64,000 nucleotides of DNA, taken from contig JAQFVV010000285.1 in the NCBI GenBank assembly GCA_028023455.1, positions 244,501 to 308,500 on the forward strand. The letters are read 5' to 3'. Made by a program: the position numbers and the translations under genes. Below, piece by piece: positions 13,320-22,849 of this stretch (position 1 is its first letter; the number at the start of each line of letters is the position of its first letter). The notes below the pieces were generated by a model. It was not told where the DNA came from and ran no database searches. It saw nothing but the letters and a program-made list of their open reading frames with translations. The DNA is from Epiperipatus broadwayi. Lineage: Eukaryota; Onychophora; Udeonychophora; Euonychophora; Peripatidae.

Positions 13320-14340
13320 TATGTATACATTGGTAACTTTTCTTAGACAAATTGTAATTAAATTATAAGCACTAGGAACATTTAAGTAAGAAAAGCTTAT
13401 GTTTCATAGCAATGTGTGGTGGATAGGAGGGTGGAAGGTACAAATATGATGTAAATTTATGTAAATGTATACAAATGAGTTAAATCATTCACTTTTAGAG
13501 AGGCTGAATGAGTATTTCTTTTTACTTATAGAGCTGGAATTATTACTGATGTGTGGCCAGACATCCTTTATTTTGCATTTAAAATCATTTCTCACGATGC
13601 ACATGATTCTGGATGATGTAGGTTCAAATGTATGGCTAAGTTTATTTTAGTGAGCCAAAAATATGGATATGTGTTCTGGATTGCTTTTAGTCCTTCTGTA
13701 AAGATAATGATACTGGGACAATCTTGTTGCTAAGCTGGTGCATGATTCTCTAAAGTAGAAGGCATTGCAGTCAGTTTGAGTGCAGACATTCTAGGAAACA
13801 GTGTGGTAACTATGTTCAGTGGGAAGTTTATCTTTGAAATTATTGATCAATCTATTTATGAAGAGTAGAATGTGAAGGCTGATCCTATATAAATCCAAGC
13901 ATATTTTATTTATATTTCTGGATACATTAGAAATATAGTGGAGTGATATTCAGGGCTTGTTGACAGATGGTATAAGTATAATTCTGATATTGAATATTGT
14001 TATAAAATTTGTTGAGAATGTCAATGAAGATCTTATATTTAACCCAACAAGGCTTTAATTGTTATACAAAAATGTTGTCAGACCAGCATATTTATGTGAG
14101 TTTGGGAGATATGGATTCAGGATGTATAAAACCTCTGATTTCAATGCATTTGATTAACATTTTGTAATTTAATTGGGCACTCCATCTTTGAATGTATACA
14201 TCGAGATAAATTGCTGTAAAATGAGAATTAATTACACAGTTTATAGATGCAAGAGAATTCTTCCCAATTATAACTTAATTCTCTTAAGCAATGTTATAAC
14301 CTGTATGTAATAGGGCACTGAAATGGAAAAAAATGTGGCA
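13320..14340 (-). pseudogene. Penelope-like retroelement remnant, RT thumb to GIY-YIG end
   Basis: Read on the minus strand, this segment is a clear homologue of the PLE remnant at 15,640-16,480. Shared blocks include CCAATTAAATTACAAAATG, CTCACATAAATATGC and the 3' block CTCATTTGTATACAT. It covers the region after the reverse-transcriptase palm and the C-terminal part that in PLEs encodes the GIY-YIG endonuclease. Stops and frameshifts are frequent, so it is dead. It lies in inverted orientation to the 15-kb copy, about 1.3 kb away, giving a broken inverted pair of roughly 0.9-kb arms. The amino-terminal part is missing or unrecognisable. Confidence 0.75.
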
Positions 14341-15039
14341 ATGCAAAATTTGTCCAATACAAGACATATCTACTTATGTAGTGGAGAAATGCAACAATAT
14401 CTTTTTAAAGCTAAATTTGCAAATAAAGATCCCCAATCTTCATACTATTTACAGTTTCATCAATTTGATTAACAACCTCCCTCCCAATAATATATAGTAT
14501 AACCATCATAGAAACTAGACTGCGATTTGTAGAAGGTAGCTGGAATAACCTAATGATAGTACTCATTATGGATATAAAAACCAGGTTCTCAGATAATCCA
14601 CATAGATATTAAGTTATCAGACTAATTTCAAAAGTGACTAGACATAAGCCTATCAAAACAAACAATTTCAACTGGATGAGGGATAAGTGCCACTAAGTGT
14701 TATCTCCAAGATAACAGTATTACCTGTACAAAAGAGGATAAAGAAAACAGACTTGTTCCCTTAAAAAACAAGTTATATTTAAATAAGACGAACACATAAA
14801 GTAAATTAAATTTTAAATTAATACCACCATACAACTTATAAGGAAATAGAGATAAATTTATATTTGAAATTTAATAACTGAAACACAGGCTTAATATCTA
14901 CCATGTGTCTATATATGTAATATAGGGTATATGAGCACAGACTTTCACATGACCCACCACTCTCCACTCCATCTAATAAATAAAAACCATTATAGCAGCA
15001 CATTAACAAAATGAATATTATAAAATTTATCCTTTATAA

Positions 15040-16480
15040 ATTATTCTCTTGTTAATGTTTGCAAATGTGAAACTTTACACACCCAACACCCCACTCAGGC
15101 TAATGATAAATTTTGGCAGAACCCACTACTACAGTGCTACAAAAGTAATTAATCAGTTTCTCACTGATCAATTAGGATATCACTCATTTACTATCAAATC
15201 CTCATTTGAGTTCATCAATAAAATCAAAAACATAACCATGAACAAACAATGCAGAATAGCATCTCCAGATGCTATCAAGCTTTATGAATCAATAAACAGA
15301 AAAGTCACTCATCATTATAAAACACGCACTAACAACATCTAATTATCCACAAAAGAGAATATTTTATTATTGACTGTCTAAATTGGATTGATCTAAATAT
15401 TACTGCCCTCTTCAATGGACCTTATACTATAAAAATGACTGACCAATAGGACTATCAACAAGTGGAATAATATAAAAATCATTCTGAATAGCATCAAAAT
15501 GGATATACTCTCTAAATACTCATAAAACACAGCTAGCATAATATATATCTGCACTCCAGAGCTCCAAATTAACAACATCTAACATGAGCTTGAAGAGAAA
15601 TCTGCACTAACCTGGACCATAGAATATGAAGATTCCTTCAAAGGAATAAAATATCTTGACATGTACATCCAAAAAAAAAGTGACCAATTAAATTACAAAA
15701 TGTTAATCAAACCTATTGAAATTAGTGGTGTTATATATCCCAAATCCCAACTCCTAATTCACATAAATATGCCAGTCTGACAACAATTCTATATAGAAAT
15801 TTAAACTTATGCAAGTTAGAGTGAGACTATAAGTCTAACATTGAAAATATATATTAATAAGTTATGCCTTGTTGGGTTCAAATATAGAACACTCATTAAC
15901 TAAACATGTGGCATCTGACAACAAGCTCTAGATATCACTCCCATATATTCCTAAAGTATCCAGAATTATAAATATTCTCTGATTAATATAGGATCAGCCC
16001 TTTCAGTTTACCCATTGTACTCTACCCTCAGTAAATAGATTGATCCATAATTTCAAAGGTAAACTTCTCACCAAACATACCTCCCATACTGTTTTCAAGA
16101 TTGCTTGCACCCACAGTGCAGTCTACTTTAGAAAATTATGTGCCAACTTAACAACAAGATTGTCCTAATGTCTTTACAGAAGGGCTAAATGCAATCTAGA
16201 CCACAAATCCATATTTCTGGAGCACTAAAATTAACTTGGCCATACATTTGAATCTACATCAGCCAGTATCATGTGCATTGAGAGAAATGATTCTAAGTGC
16301 AAAATAAAAGAGGCATGGTACATTGCTAATAATCTTACATCTATAAATAGAAAGGAATCCTCCTTTACCTTCTCTAAAAAGTGAACAATTTGAACTCATT
16401 TGTATACATTATTTCATATTTATATCTCCCATCTTTCTGTCCACCAAGCAAGATATCGAAAGCAGCTTAGCATAATATTA
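15040..16480 (+). pseudogene. Penelope-like retroelement remnant (RT plus GIY-YIG tail)
   Basis: PLEs are retroelements with a telomerase-related reverse transcriptase fused to a GIY-YIG endonuclease. The frame at 15,049-15,342 carries the RT fingers/palm region: NTPLRLMINFGRTHYYSA, then INQFLTDQLGYHSF, FEFINKIKNI and a decayed palm A motif (SPDAIKLYESI, where PLEs usually have SFDVVSLFT). Downstream, out of frame, HELEEKSALTWTIEYED and GIKYLDMYI correspond to the block after the catalytic YVDD motif. Near 16,270-16,370, CIERNDSKCKIKEAWYIAN corresponds to the end of the GIY-YIG domain. Multiple stops show it is inactive. The N-terminal part before the PLE 'LPKIHK' region is weak (FANVKLYTPN). 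A homologous copy lies inverted at 13.3-14.3 kb. Confidence 0.85.
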
Positions 16481-16700
16481 TAACTGTTCTTATTTAATTT
16501 CCTAATGCTTATAATTTAATTATATTCTAATATGATAGGCAATGGCCATGTTAGATATTACAAGCTTCTTAAATGAAACTGATAAAGTTAAATGGGGAAA
16601 TGGTAGGATTAAATTTTCTTATGTTTTCTATAATATTCAGCAGTAACTTATTTAAAATTTTTACATTCGTTAAAAGAGAGATAAAAGCATGAAATAATTT

Positions 16701-17320
16701 GTCTGAAGGTTTGTAATGATGGTATATTATAAGATGTAATATGTTGGACTATTTCCATCATTTATGAGTGAATATTGAATGTATAGAAAATTTTAAACTT
16801 TATTTAAACTTTTCAAATACAAACAACTTGTTAGTAATAACACACAAATAGACAATACAGGTTAGTAATTACACAACGTTTCGAGTAGTATTATTCTCCA
16901 CTCTTCTTCAGGTGTTGCCGGCCTATATGCACAGTGACAATATTCGCTTAGAAGTTGAACTCGCACCTTTAGATTCTTGTATATTGAATTTTAAGGCAAA
17001 CGCTCTACCAACTGAGGCCTTTGACAGAATAGCTCAGTTGGTAGAGCGTTTGCCTTAAAATTCAATATACAAGAATCTAAAGGTGCGAGTTCAACTTCTA
17101 AGCGAATATTGTCACTGTGCATATAGGCCGGCAACACCTGAAGAAGAGTGGAGAATAATACTACTCGAAACGTTGTGTAATTACTAACCTGTATTGTCTA
17201 TTTGTGTGTTATTACTAACAAGTTGTTTGTATTTGAAAAGTTTAAATAAAGTTTAAAATTTTCTATACATTCAATATTCACTCATAAATGATGGAAATAG
17301 TCCAACATATTACATCTTAT
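16701..17320. mobile_element. Palindromic element, 287-bp arms, with tRNA-like promoter
   Basis: Arms 16,729-17,016 and 17,034-17,320 are near-perfect inverted repeats separated by only 17 bp. GAAATAATTT occurs at 16,691-16,700 and again at 17,321-17,330, a likely 10-bp target-site duplication, leaving a 28-bp asymmetric left tail. Each arm carries CTGAAGAAG, a stem-loop and CGAAAC (plus strand 17,138-17,171; minus copy 16,905 leftwards). Each arm also has a tRNA-derived head. Arm identity implies recent origin or ongoing homogenisation. Inverted terminal repeats are known for PLEs, so a non-autonomous PLE derivative is possible; a SINE dimer is the alternative. Confidence 0.8.
17026..17102 (+). 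repeat. tRNA-derived SINE head (pol III A and B boxes)
   Basis: TAGCTCAGTTGGTAGAGCG is a textbook A-box region of a tRNA, and GTGCGAGTTCAACTTC is B-box-like. Between them CCTT and AAGG flank an expanded anticodon arm containing about 22 extra bases, so this is not a functional tRNA. The same sequence is present inverted in the left arm (about 16,948-17,016). Confidence 0.7.
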
Positions 17321-17334
17321 GAAATAATTTCTTT

Positions 17335-17897
17335 TATTCTCTCTCTTCAGTCATTTTCTTCACTAGTTTTAATTTTGAAAAATGTACTAAGAAATTTTTT
17401 TTTCTCTTTAATAACTTATTGAAAAGTTTTAATTTTAACTTTTAAAAGATGATGAGAGAGATAAATAGACACAATCGTGCTTTCATCAGATTTTTAAAAG
17501 AAAAGAGAAAAAATATTTTAATGTTTATAAAAGATATGATATTATGGAATGTAATTTTTTATTATTTGAAGTAATCTGTGATATGATTTCATGTTTTTTT
17601 TTTTTCAAAAAACAAAAACAAAACAAGCAACAAGTATACCATCATATACATTGTATAAAGTAATGGCAGAGTGATGAAGCTATCATCAGTAACTGAATAA
17701 TTATCAATAAAATGCATTATAAAATCTTAGACTAATTATTATCTAGATAATGCTAAACTTGGAATATAATATAAAAGTAATAATTCTTTTGCATGCATGA
17801 GCATACTGAAATGATAAAATATCTATAACAATGAACATATAATATGCTGAGTTTATTATGTCAATGTTGATTATGATCAAAACTCTGGACCATCTAG
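17335..17897. other. AT-rich DNA, nothing assigned
   Basis: No gene or bounded repeat was recognised between the palindrome and the next element. Confidence 0.5.
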
Positions 17898-17910
17898 TAC
17901 TATGATTATA

Positions 17911-18287
17911 AACAAAGGCAAAACTCTCCATACAATAGTGCCACCCTGTGCCAAACAGAGTAATCAATGGATGCCAGAAGGCTTGTGCATAAAATCACTA
18001 TCTAGTCCCTACTCATCCAATATCCCCAGACTAGTTTCTGGCTTGTGGCCATCATCAGTGAGGAGCCTTGGATCTGAGAGCACTGCACCTAGATCTTAGG
18101 ATCTAGAAACTAGTATGGGGATATTGGATGAGTTGGCACTAGATAGGGATTTTATGCACAAGCCTTCTGGCATCCATTGATTACTCTGTTTGGCACAGGG
18201 TGGCACTACTGTATGGAGAATTTTGCCTTTGTTTACAACAATTATGTGCTAGTATAGAGATGGTGATCATGTGATGTTTAGTGGTTT
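17911..18287. mobile_element. Hammerhead element family 1, copy b, fold-back with 13-bp TSD
   Basis: A 377-bp insertion is bounded by an exact 13-bp direct repeat, TACTATGATTATA, at 17,898-17,910 and 18,288-18,300. The left half is a minus-strand copy (GGCAAAACTCTCC inwards) with the hammerhead at 18,015-18,073. The right half (about 18,105-18,245) is a plus-strand copy lacking the 5' half of the ribozyme but keeping GAAACTAGT. The two halves therefore form a fold-back with arms of about 125 bp. The right end carries the asymmetric tail GGTGATCATGTGATG...GTGGTTT. The TSD length fits target-primed insertion of an RNA copy better than a known DNA transposase, although that is inference. Confidence 0.85.
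18015..18073 (-). ncRNA. Type I hammerhead ribozyme, apparently intact
   Basis: On the minus strand every conserved core element is present in order. The outer stem I strand is ATCCAA, followed by internal-loop GGC and the inner stem I strand TCCTCA. Core CTGATGA (18,052-18,058 complement) follows, then stem II TGGC with loop CACAA and GCCA, then GAAA. A minimal two-pair stem III (AC/GT) with a TA loop leads to the cleavage triplet GTC (18,029-18,031 complement). The inner stem I strand TGGGGA, internal-loop TA and outer strand TTGGAT complete the fold. Stem I has 6 + 6 pairs including one G-U. A very short stem III and a large internal loop in stem I are the known hallmarks of hammerheads in Penelope-like elements and retrozymes. 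Predicted cleavage is 3' of the C of GTC. Activity is not shown. Confidence 0.85.
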
Positions 18288-18693
18288 TACTATGATTATA
18301 CTGATAATCAATGATTAATAATTATTTTAAAACATATAACATAAAATAAGTGAATGTTAAAACGGATTTTTATTACCTTAGCACCATCAAAATAATTCTA
18401 AAAAGAAATATATAGATATACATGTTCACACATACATATATTTCATAAATTAGTTCAAAGTAGCTCCAGGATTGCAAGAATCTTGGTCACTGTGAACAAA
18501 AATAACTACACTACTTAAAGTATTATATTAATAAATAATTTCACTATGATAACTTAAAGTTATGATTAACAAATTTATTGATTAATTAGAGGTAATAATA
18601 AAATGAATGGTCTGATAAATATTTCACATGGACTATTTGTAAATATCTGAAAATATTCCAATAAATTGAAAACCCAAACAACCAAATTTATTA

Positions 18694-19150
18694 TCATCAT
18701 CAACCATTGTCAATACATTTCAGGATAAAAGTCTCTCCAAGTTCAATACATCTTCTCTGATCTTTTTCTTTATATGTCAAAGTGTTGACTGGGATGCGAA
18801 CACAGGCCAGCTGCTAGGAAGGCAGCTATGCCAACCTCTAGGCCACCAACACTTGACATCTTCTCTGATCTTTAACTTTTTTATTCCACAGCATCCCTCC
18901 ACACTTTCTTATTTCATCCATACACATCATATGAGGTCTCTTTTTGGGTTGTTTACAATCTCTTGAAATCCAGTTTAAGATTTTAATTGTCCATCTATTA
19001 TCATCTTTTCTAGAAATATGTCTAACTCTACTCCATTTCAGTCTTTTAATTTTTTCAATGAGGTTAGTGACATCTGTTTCTTCTCTTATCCATATATTGT
19101 GTTTTTGATCTCTTCTTGGTGCTAAGAATTCCCTGATTGTGGACCCAGGC
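18694..19150 (-). pseudogene. RTE-type LINE, C-terminus and 3' end
   Basis: The minus-strand translation gives the typical RTE C-terminal region: KIKRLKWSRVRHISRKDDNR, then DCKQPKKRPH, MDEIRKCGG, then after the inserted SINE IELGETFIL and a stop. The 3' end is a short GAT/ATG-type tail (the TTATTATCATCATCAACC stretch near 18,690), as is usual for RTE. A 90-bp SINE interrupts it at 18,766-18,855. It abuts the plus-strand RTE body with only about 25 bp between them; see the inversion finding. Similar 3' ends occur at 42.2 and 47.5 kb. Confidence 0.85.
18766..18855 (-). mobile_element. tRNA-derived SINE with 18-bp TSD
   Basis: A 90-bp insertion is flanked by exact 18-bp repeats ACATCTTCTCTGATCTTT (18,748-18,765 and 18,856-18,873). 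On the minus strand it has an A box in GTGGCCTAGAGGTTGGCA and a B box in TGTTCGCATCCCAG, a Leu/Ser-tRNA-like head. It is inserted into the RTE 3' end, so it is younger than that LINE. Confidence 0.9.
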
Positions 19151-19173
19151 TGCCATTTGATGATTTTTGATTT

Positions 19174-21372
19174 AGGTACTTACAACTGCAGATCACTTTC
19201 AAGTGAAGGAAGGTTGTAAAAATTAGAAGAACTGTCTTATATTAAATGGACATTATTGGACTTTGTGAAGCTAAAAGAAAAGATGAAGAGACAATTGATT
19301 TAAAAAGTGGACATGTACTCTCTACTATACAAGTGGAGTAGGATTCATTATAAATAAAAAGTGGAGGAACAACATTGTGGAGAATGATTGTGCATTAGAC
19401 AAAGTGGTAAAGGAATTGATACAATTTAATAGCAGATACCAAATGCAGATAATTCAGGTTTATGCCCCAACAACTTCTCCTAGTGTTAAAGTAGTAGAAT
19501 ATTTTTATATGGATGTACAAAATCTTTTGATCAGAGTAAATAACATTTTAAAATTGTTATGGGAGACTTTAATGCTAGAATTGATAAACAAATGAAAGAT
19601 GAAAGTGCTGTAGATAATTTTGGTTATTGTAATAGACATGAGAGATGATGTAGACTTGTGGAGTTTGCAGAAAAAGAAAAACTTTATATTATGAATTCTT
19701 TTTTTGAGAAAAATGTTAAGAAGAAATGGACATGAAAGCATCCAAATGAACGTATAGCAGAATTGGATTATATTTTGACTAACCGAAAATACATATTTCA
19801 AGATTGTAATGTTCTTAATAAATTTAACACAGGAAGTGATCATCGATTAGTAAGATGTAAGATATGTGATACTGCAAAACTAAAGACAAAAATTATTAAG
19901 AAAAACAATATTTACAGTTGATATTCCTAATCTTCAGAAATATTCTAAAGAAGTTAAATTAAAACTTACAAATCGGTTTCAAGTATTAGTAGATTTTGAA
20001 CGTGTTTCAGATTTGAATGAATTTCATAAGAAAATAACTGATACACCTTTAAAAACTGCAACAAAGATAGCTGGTAGAAAAAAGCAGCAATTGACCAATA
20101 AAATTTCTACTGAGACTAGAGAATTTATGAAAAAAAAAAAGGAATATGAAAATATACAAAAATGATGCATTAAAAAGGATTAAATATTGTCTTGCATTGT
20201 TAGCTGAGAGGTATCGCAGCCGCCATGCAAGCAAGTAGTTGGTTGCAGACGGTTGTGAGTTCGCGTCCCAGACGATGTTATGACACATGGAAAAAAAAGG
20301 ATTAAATACCTCAAATTTTGTAAAATGGTGTGGAAAAGATTTGAACTAGCAAGAAAAGCTGTAGAAGAGAATAAACGTCTCAAGAGTGTAAAACAACATT
20401 TTGGAATTTGTAGGAAATTTATATCTGCAAAAAGAAAAAAAGATGGAATTATTACTAAAAAGAGAGATGACATCATGAAATGGGTATAAGACTTATATCA
20501 AAAATTATATAGTAATAAAGCACAAGTTTTACCTCTATCTATTATATCTTCCAATTTGTCCAGAATTTTTAATGAAGAAGAGAGACATGCAATTAAATTT
20601 ATGAAGAAAGAAAAAGCTCCAGGTAAGGATGGAAATATAATTGATATATTAAAAGAAGCAGATGAAGAAATATAATTTTTTTAGCAAAGTAATATACCAA
20701 ATGTTTAAATGATAAAAATGTACCAGATGATTGGAAGAATGCAGTATTAATATTAATATTTAAAAAAGGTGATAAAGAAGATATTAGAAATTACAGACTT
20801 ATCAGCCTTTTATCAGTTTTATACAAAATTTTTACCAAGACAATTATAACTCATCTACAGAGAACATTGGATTTCAACCAACCAAGAAATCAAGCTGGAT
20901 TTGAAAGTGGTTTTAGTACAGTAGATCATATCCAGGTATTGAGAGAAGTTATAGAAAGGACAAATGAATTTGAGTTGTCATTATGCTTTGGATTTGTAGA
21001 TTAGAAAAAGGCATTTGATTCTATAAACATTTCTTCAGTGATTAAAGCATTGGATCATCAAGGTATAGATCCAGGATATTGTCATATTTTGAAGAATATT
21101 TATAAAAATGTAACAGCAACAATTAGATTCCATAACATTGAGCAGGGTGTAAAAAAGGGTGACTCCATATCTCCAAAACGTTTTACAGCTGTGCTGCAAG
21201 AAGTATTTTGTGGATTAAAATGGGAAACTAAAGGAGTGAAAGTAAATGGAGATTATTTAAGTCATTTAGATTTTGCAGCTGATGTAGTTGTTTTTGCAAA
21301 TAATGCTTTAGAGCAACAGGAAATGTTGCAGAAGTTATCAGATGAAAGTAGGAGAGTAGGACTAAAGTCACT
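19174..21372 (+). pseudogene. RTE-type LINE, APE endonuclease and reverse transcriptase
   Basis: RTE LINEs encode an apurinic-like endonuclease and a reverse transcriptase for target-primed integration. In order I read TYNCRSLSSEGRL (endonuclease start), LLDFVK/IIGLCEAKRK, IIQVYAPTTS, GDFNAR (catalytic), IAELDYILTNRKY and SDHRLVR (catalytic). RT motifs follow: KAPGKDGN, FKKGDKEDIRNYR, NQAGFESGFSTVDH, KKAFDSI, KKGDSISP and, at the active site, FAAD in place of FADD. Frameshifts (near 19,550), stops (before KKAFDS) and the lost catalytic Asp show it is dead. A SINE sits at 20,187-20,293. The frame stops being RTE-like after SRRVGLK, so the C-terminus is absent here; a matching C-terminus is in inverted position immediately upstream. 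Confidence 0.9.
20187..20293 (+). mobile_element. tRNA-derived SINE with 15-bp TSD, nested in the RTE
   Basis: A 107-bp insertion is bounded by exact repeats AAAAAGGATTAAATA (20,172-20,186 and 20,294-20,308). It contains a tRNA-like head (TAGCTGAGAGGTATCGCAGC), a B box (GTGAGTTCGCGTCCCAG) and a GATGTTATGACACATGG-A(n) 3' end shared with the SINEs at 62.6 and 63.0 kb. It splits the RTE coding region. Confidence 0.92.
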
Positions 21373-21424
21373 ACAAACTGTTCCAACTATTAGTAAGCTA
21401 ATAAATAATATTATACTTTCATAA

Positions 21425-22380
21425 AATACTAATACATATGTAATATGCACATACATATATGCTTATTCTAATATAAAAGTAAAAAAAAATCAGTTTTTAA
21501 ATTTAAAAATACCTTTTATTTTTAAATGATAAGCAAAATTTCTTAAAATAAACATTACTTATATTTGAAAGTTCTGACAGTTCTTTTATTTTGTTTTACC
21601 TTTTATTCTCTCCACCAAACTTTAAGAAAATTGACCCAATTGTTGATTTTTTTTTTGAATTCATATCATTTAATGTCACAGACATGAAAAACATTTCACA
21701 AATCAAATTTATACATTTGTAAAATAGATTTCATGCATGAACAGTATGTATATGACAGAAAATAAGATTTCTTTCATCTGTGCTTCTATGCATATATGAA
21801 GTAGAACTTGAAAAAAATATAGCATGAAGTCTCAAGGTCAATAAGCTGACTTTTTATAGAAACTGCTCGCAAGACATTTCTTGAGTAGTGCATAAATAAA
21901 TACTAGTGATTTTTAATTCGGTTCAGCTTCTCTAAGAATTTATGTGTATATGCTAGGCAAGCAGTCTACTTTCAACATATTGGACTATGAATTACAGAGA
22001 ATCCACTTCTTAATTTTCTGGGAATTCAAACTTGAGAAACAAGGAAACTAGCAATAAGCTGACTTTCTATGCACTCTAAGATTCTCTCTAATATAATAAT
22101 CAATTAATCTGAACCCACTATTTATAGTACATATGAAGGAATTTAAAAACAGTAAGATTATATAAGTTTTCTATTTTGATCAATAAAAATAAAAATAATT
22201 TTCATTGTAATGCTTGAGAAGAATGGGGCTACCCTGAAATGGAAATAATTGCTGATTTTGAGATGAAAACAATCCAGAGAAAGAAAGTGTTATAGAAAAG
22301 ACTGTTAATATATCCCTAAAACGTAAATTACTACTGGACTCGTAATAATATTATTACAATATAATTATTATCCCATAATC
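21425..22380. other. AT-rich DNA, nothing assigned
   Basis: No gene or element boundary was recognised. Confidence 0.5.
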
Positions 22381-22387
22381 ACCATTT

Positions 22388-22525
22388 ATGATTGTTTATA
22401 ACTGTTATTAAAACATGCAAAACTTTCCATACAATATTGCCATTCAGTGCATCCATTGATTACTCTGGCTTGCACTGAATGGCAATACTGTATGGAGAGT
22501 TTTGCCTGTTTTAATATAATTAATA
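22388..22525. mobile_element. Family 1 terminal hairpin (internally deleted)
   Basis: AACTGTTATTAAAACATGC...ACTTTCCATACAATATTGCC and its complement ...GGCAATACTGTATGGAGAG..TTGCCTGTTTTAATA face each other around CATCCATTGATTACTCTGG. This is the outer arm of the family 1 element in inverted duplicate without any hammerhead between. Confidence 0.75.
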
Positions 22526-22564
22526 ATTGTATTAAAAATTTTATTAATAAAAAAAGCCTTGGTT

Positions 22565-22800
22565 AACCCATCAAACATCACATGATCACCATTCTGGAGG
22601 ATTGCATTAGATTCTAATATCTAGGTACAGTGCTCTCAGATCCAAGGCTCCACACTGATGAAAGCCACAAGTAAGAAACTAATCTGGGGATATTGAATGA
22701 GTAAGCACTAGATAGGGATTTTATGCACAAAGCTTCCTGAATTCTTTGATTACTCTGGTTTGCAATAAGTGATGCTACTGTATGGAGAGTTTTGACTCTG
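22565..22800 (+). mobile_element. Hammerhead element family 1, copy d
   Basis: The left end (CATCAAACATCACATGATCACC, 22,569-22,590) is the reverse complement of the 3' tail seen in copies a, b and e, so a complete family 1 unit has terminal inverted repeats of about 26 bp. Next come TTCTGGAGG, the ATCTAGGTACAGTGCTCTCAG block, a hammerhead (22,640-22,698) and the arm ending GTATGGAGAGTTTTGA. The right tail is missing. The Penelope-like coding remnant begins within about 100-200 bp downstream, in the same orientation, which is where a PLE terminal repeat with its ribozyme would lie. Confidence 0.8.
22640..22698 (+). ncRNA. Hammerhead ribozyme, partly decayed
   Basis: ATCCAA, CTGATGA (22,655-22,661), loop CACAA and GAAAC are intact. 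The GTC cleavage triplet is ATC, stem II has a broken pair (AGC/GTA), and TTGGAT is TTGAAT. It is the same fold as 18,015-18,073 but probably inactive. Confidence 0.7.
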
Positions 22801-22849
22801 TGAAAAACCTTGTTTGTCTGAAAGAAGATAAGGACAGTAGATTTGTGTT

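Noticed and set aside
17026-17102. A functional tRNA gene
   Set aside because: The anticodon arm is expanded and unpaired, no acceptor stem closes, and the sequence exists as an inverted duplicate; it is a SINE head.
17483-17489. CTGATGA on the minus strand at 17,483-17,489
   Set aside because: No GAAA or cleavage triplet follows at a suitable distance and no helices form.
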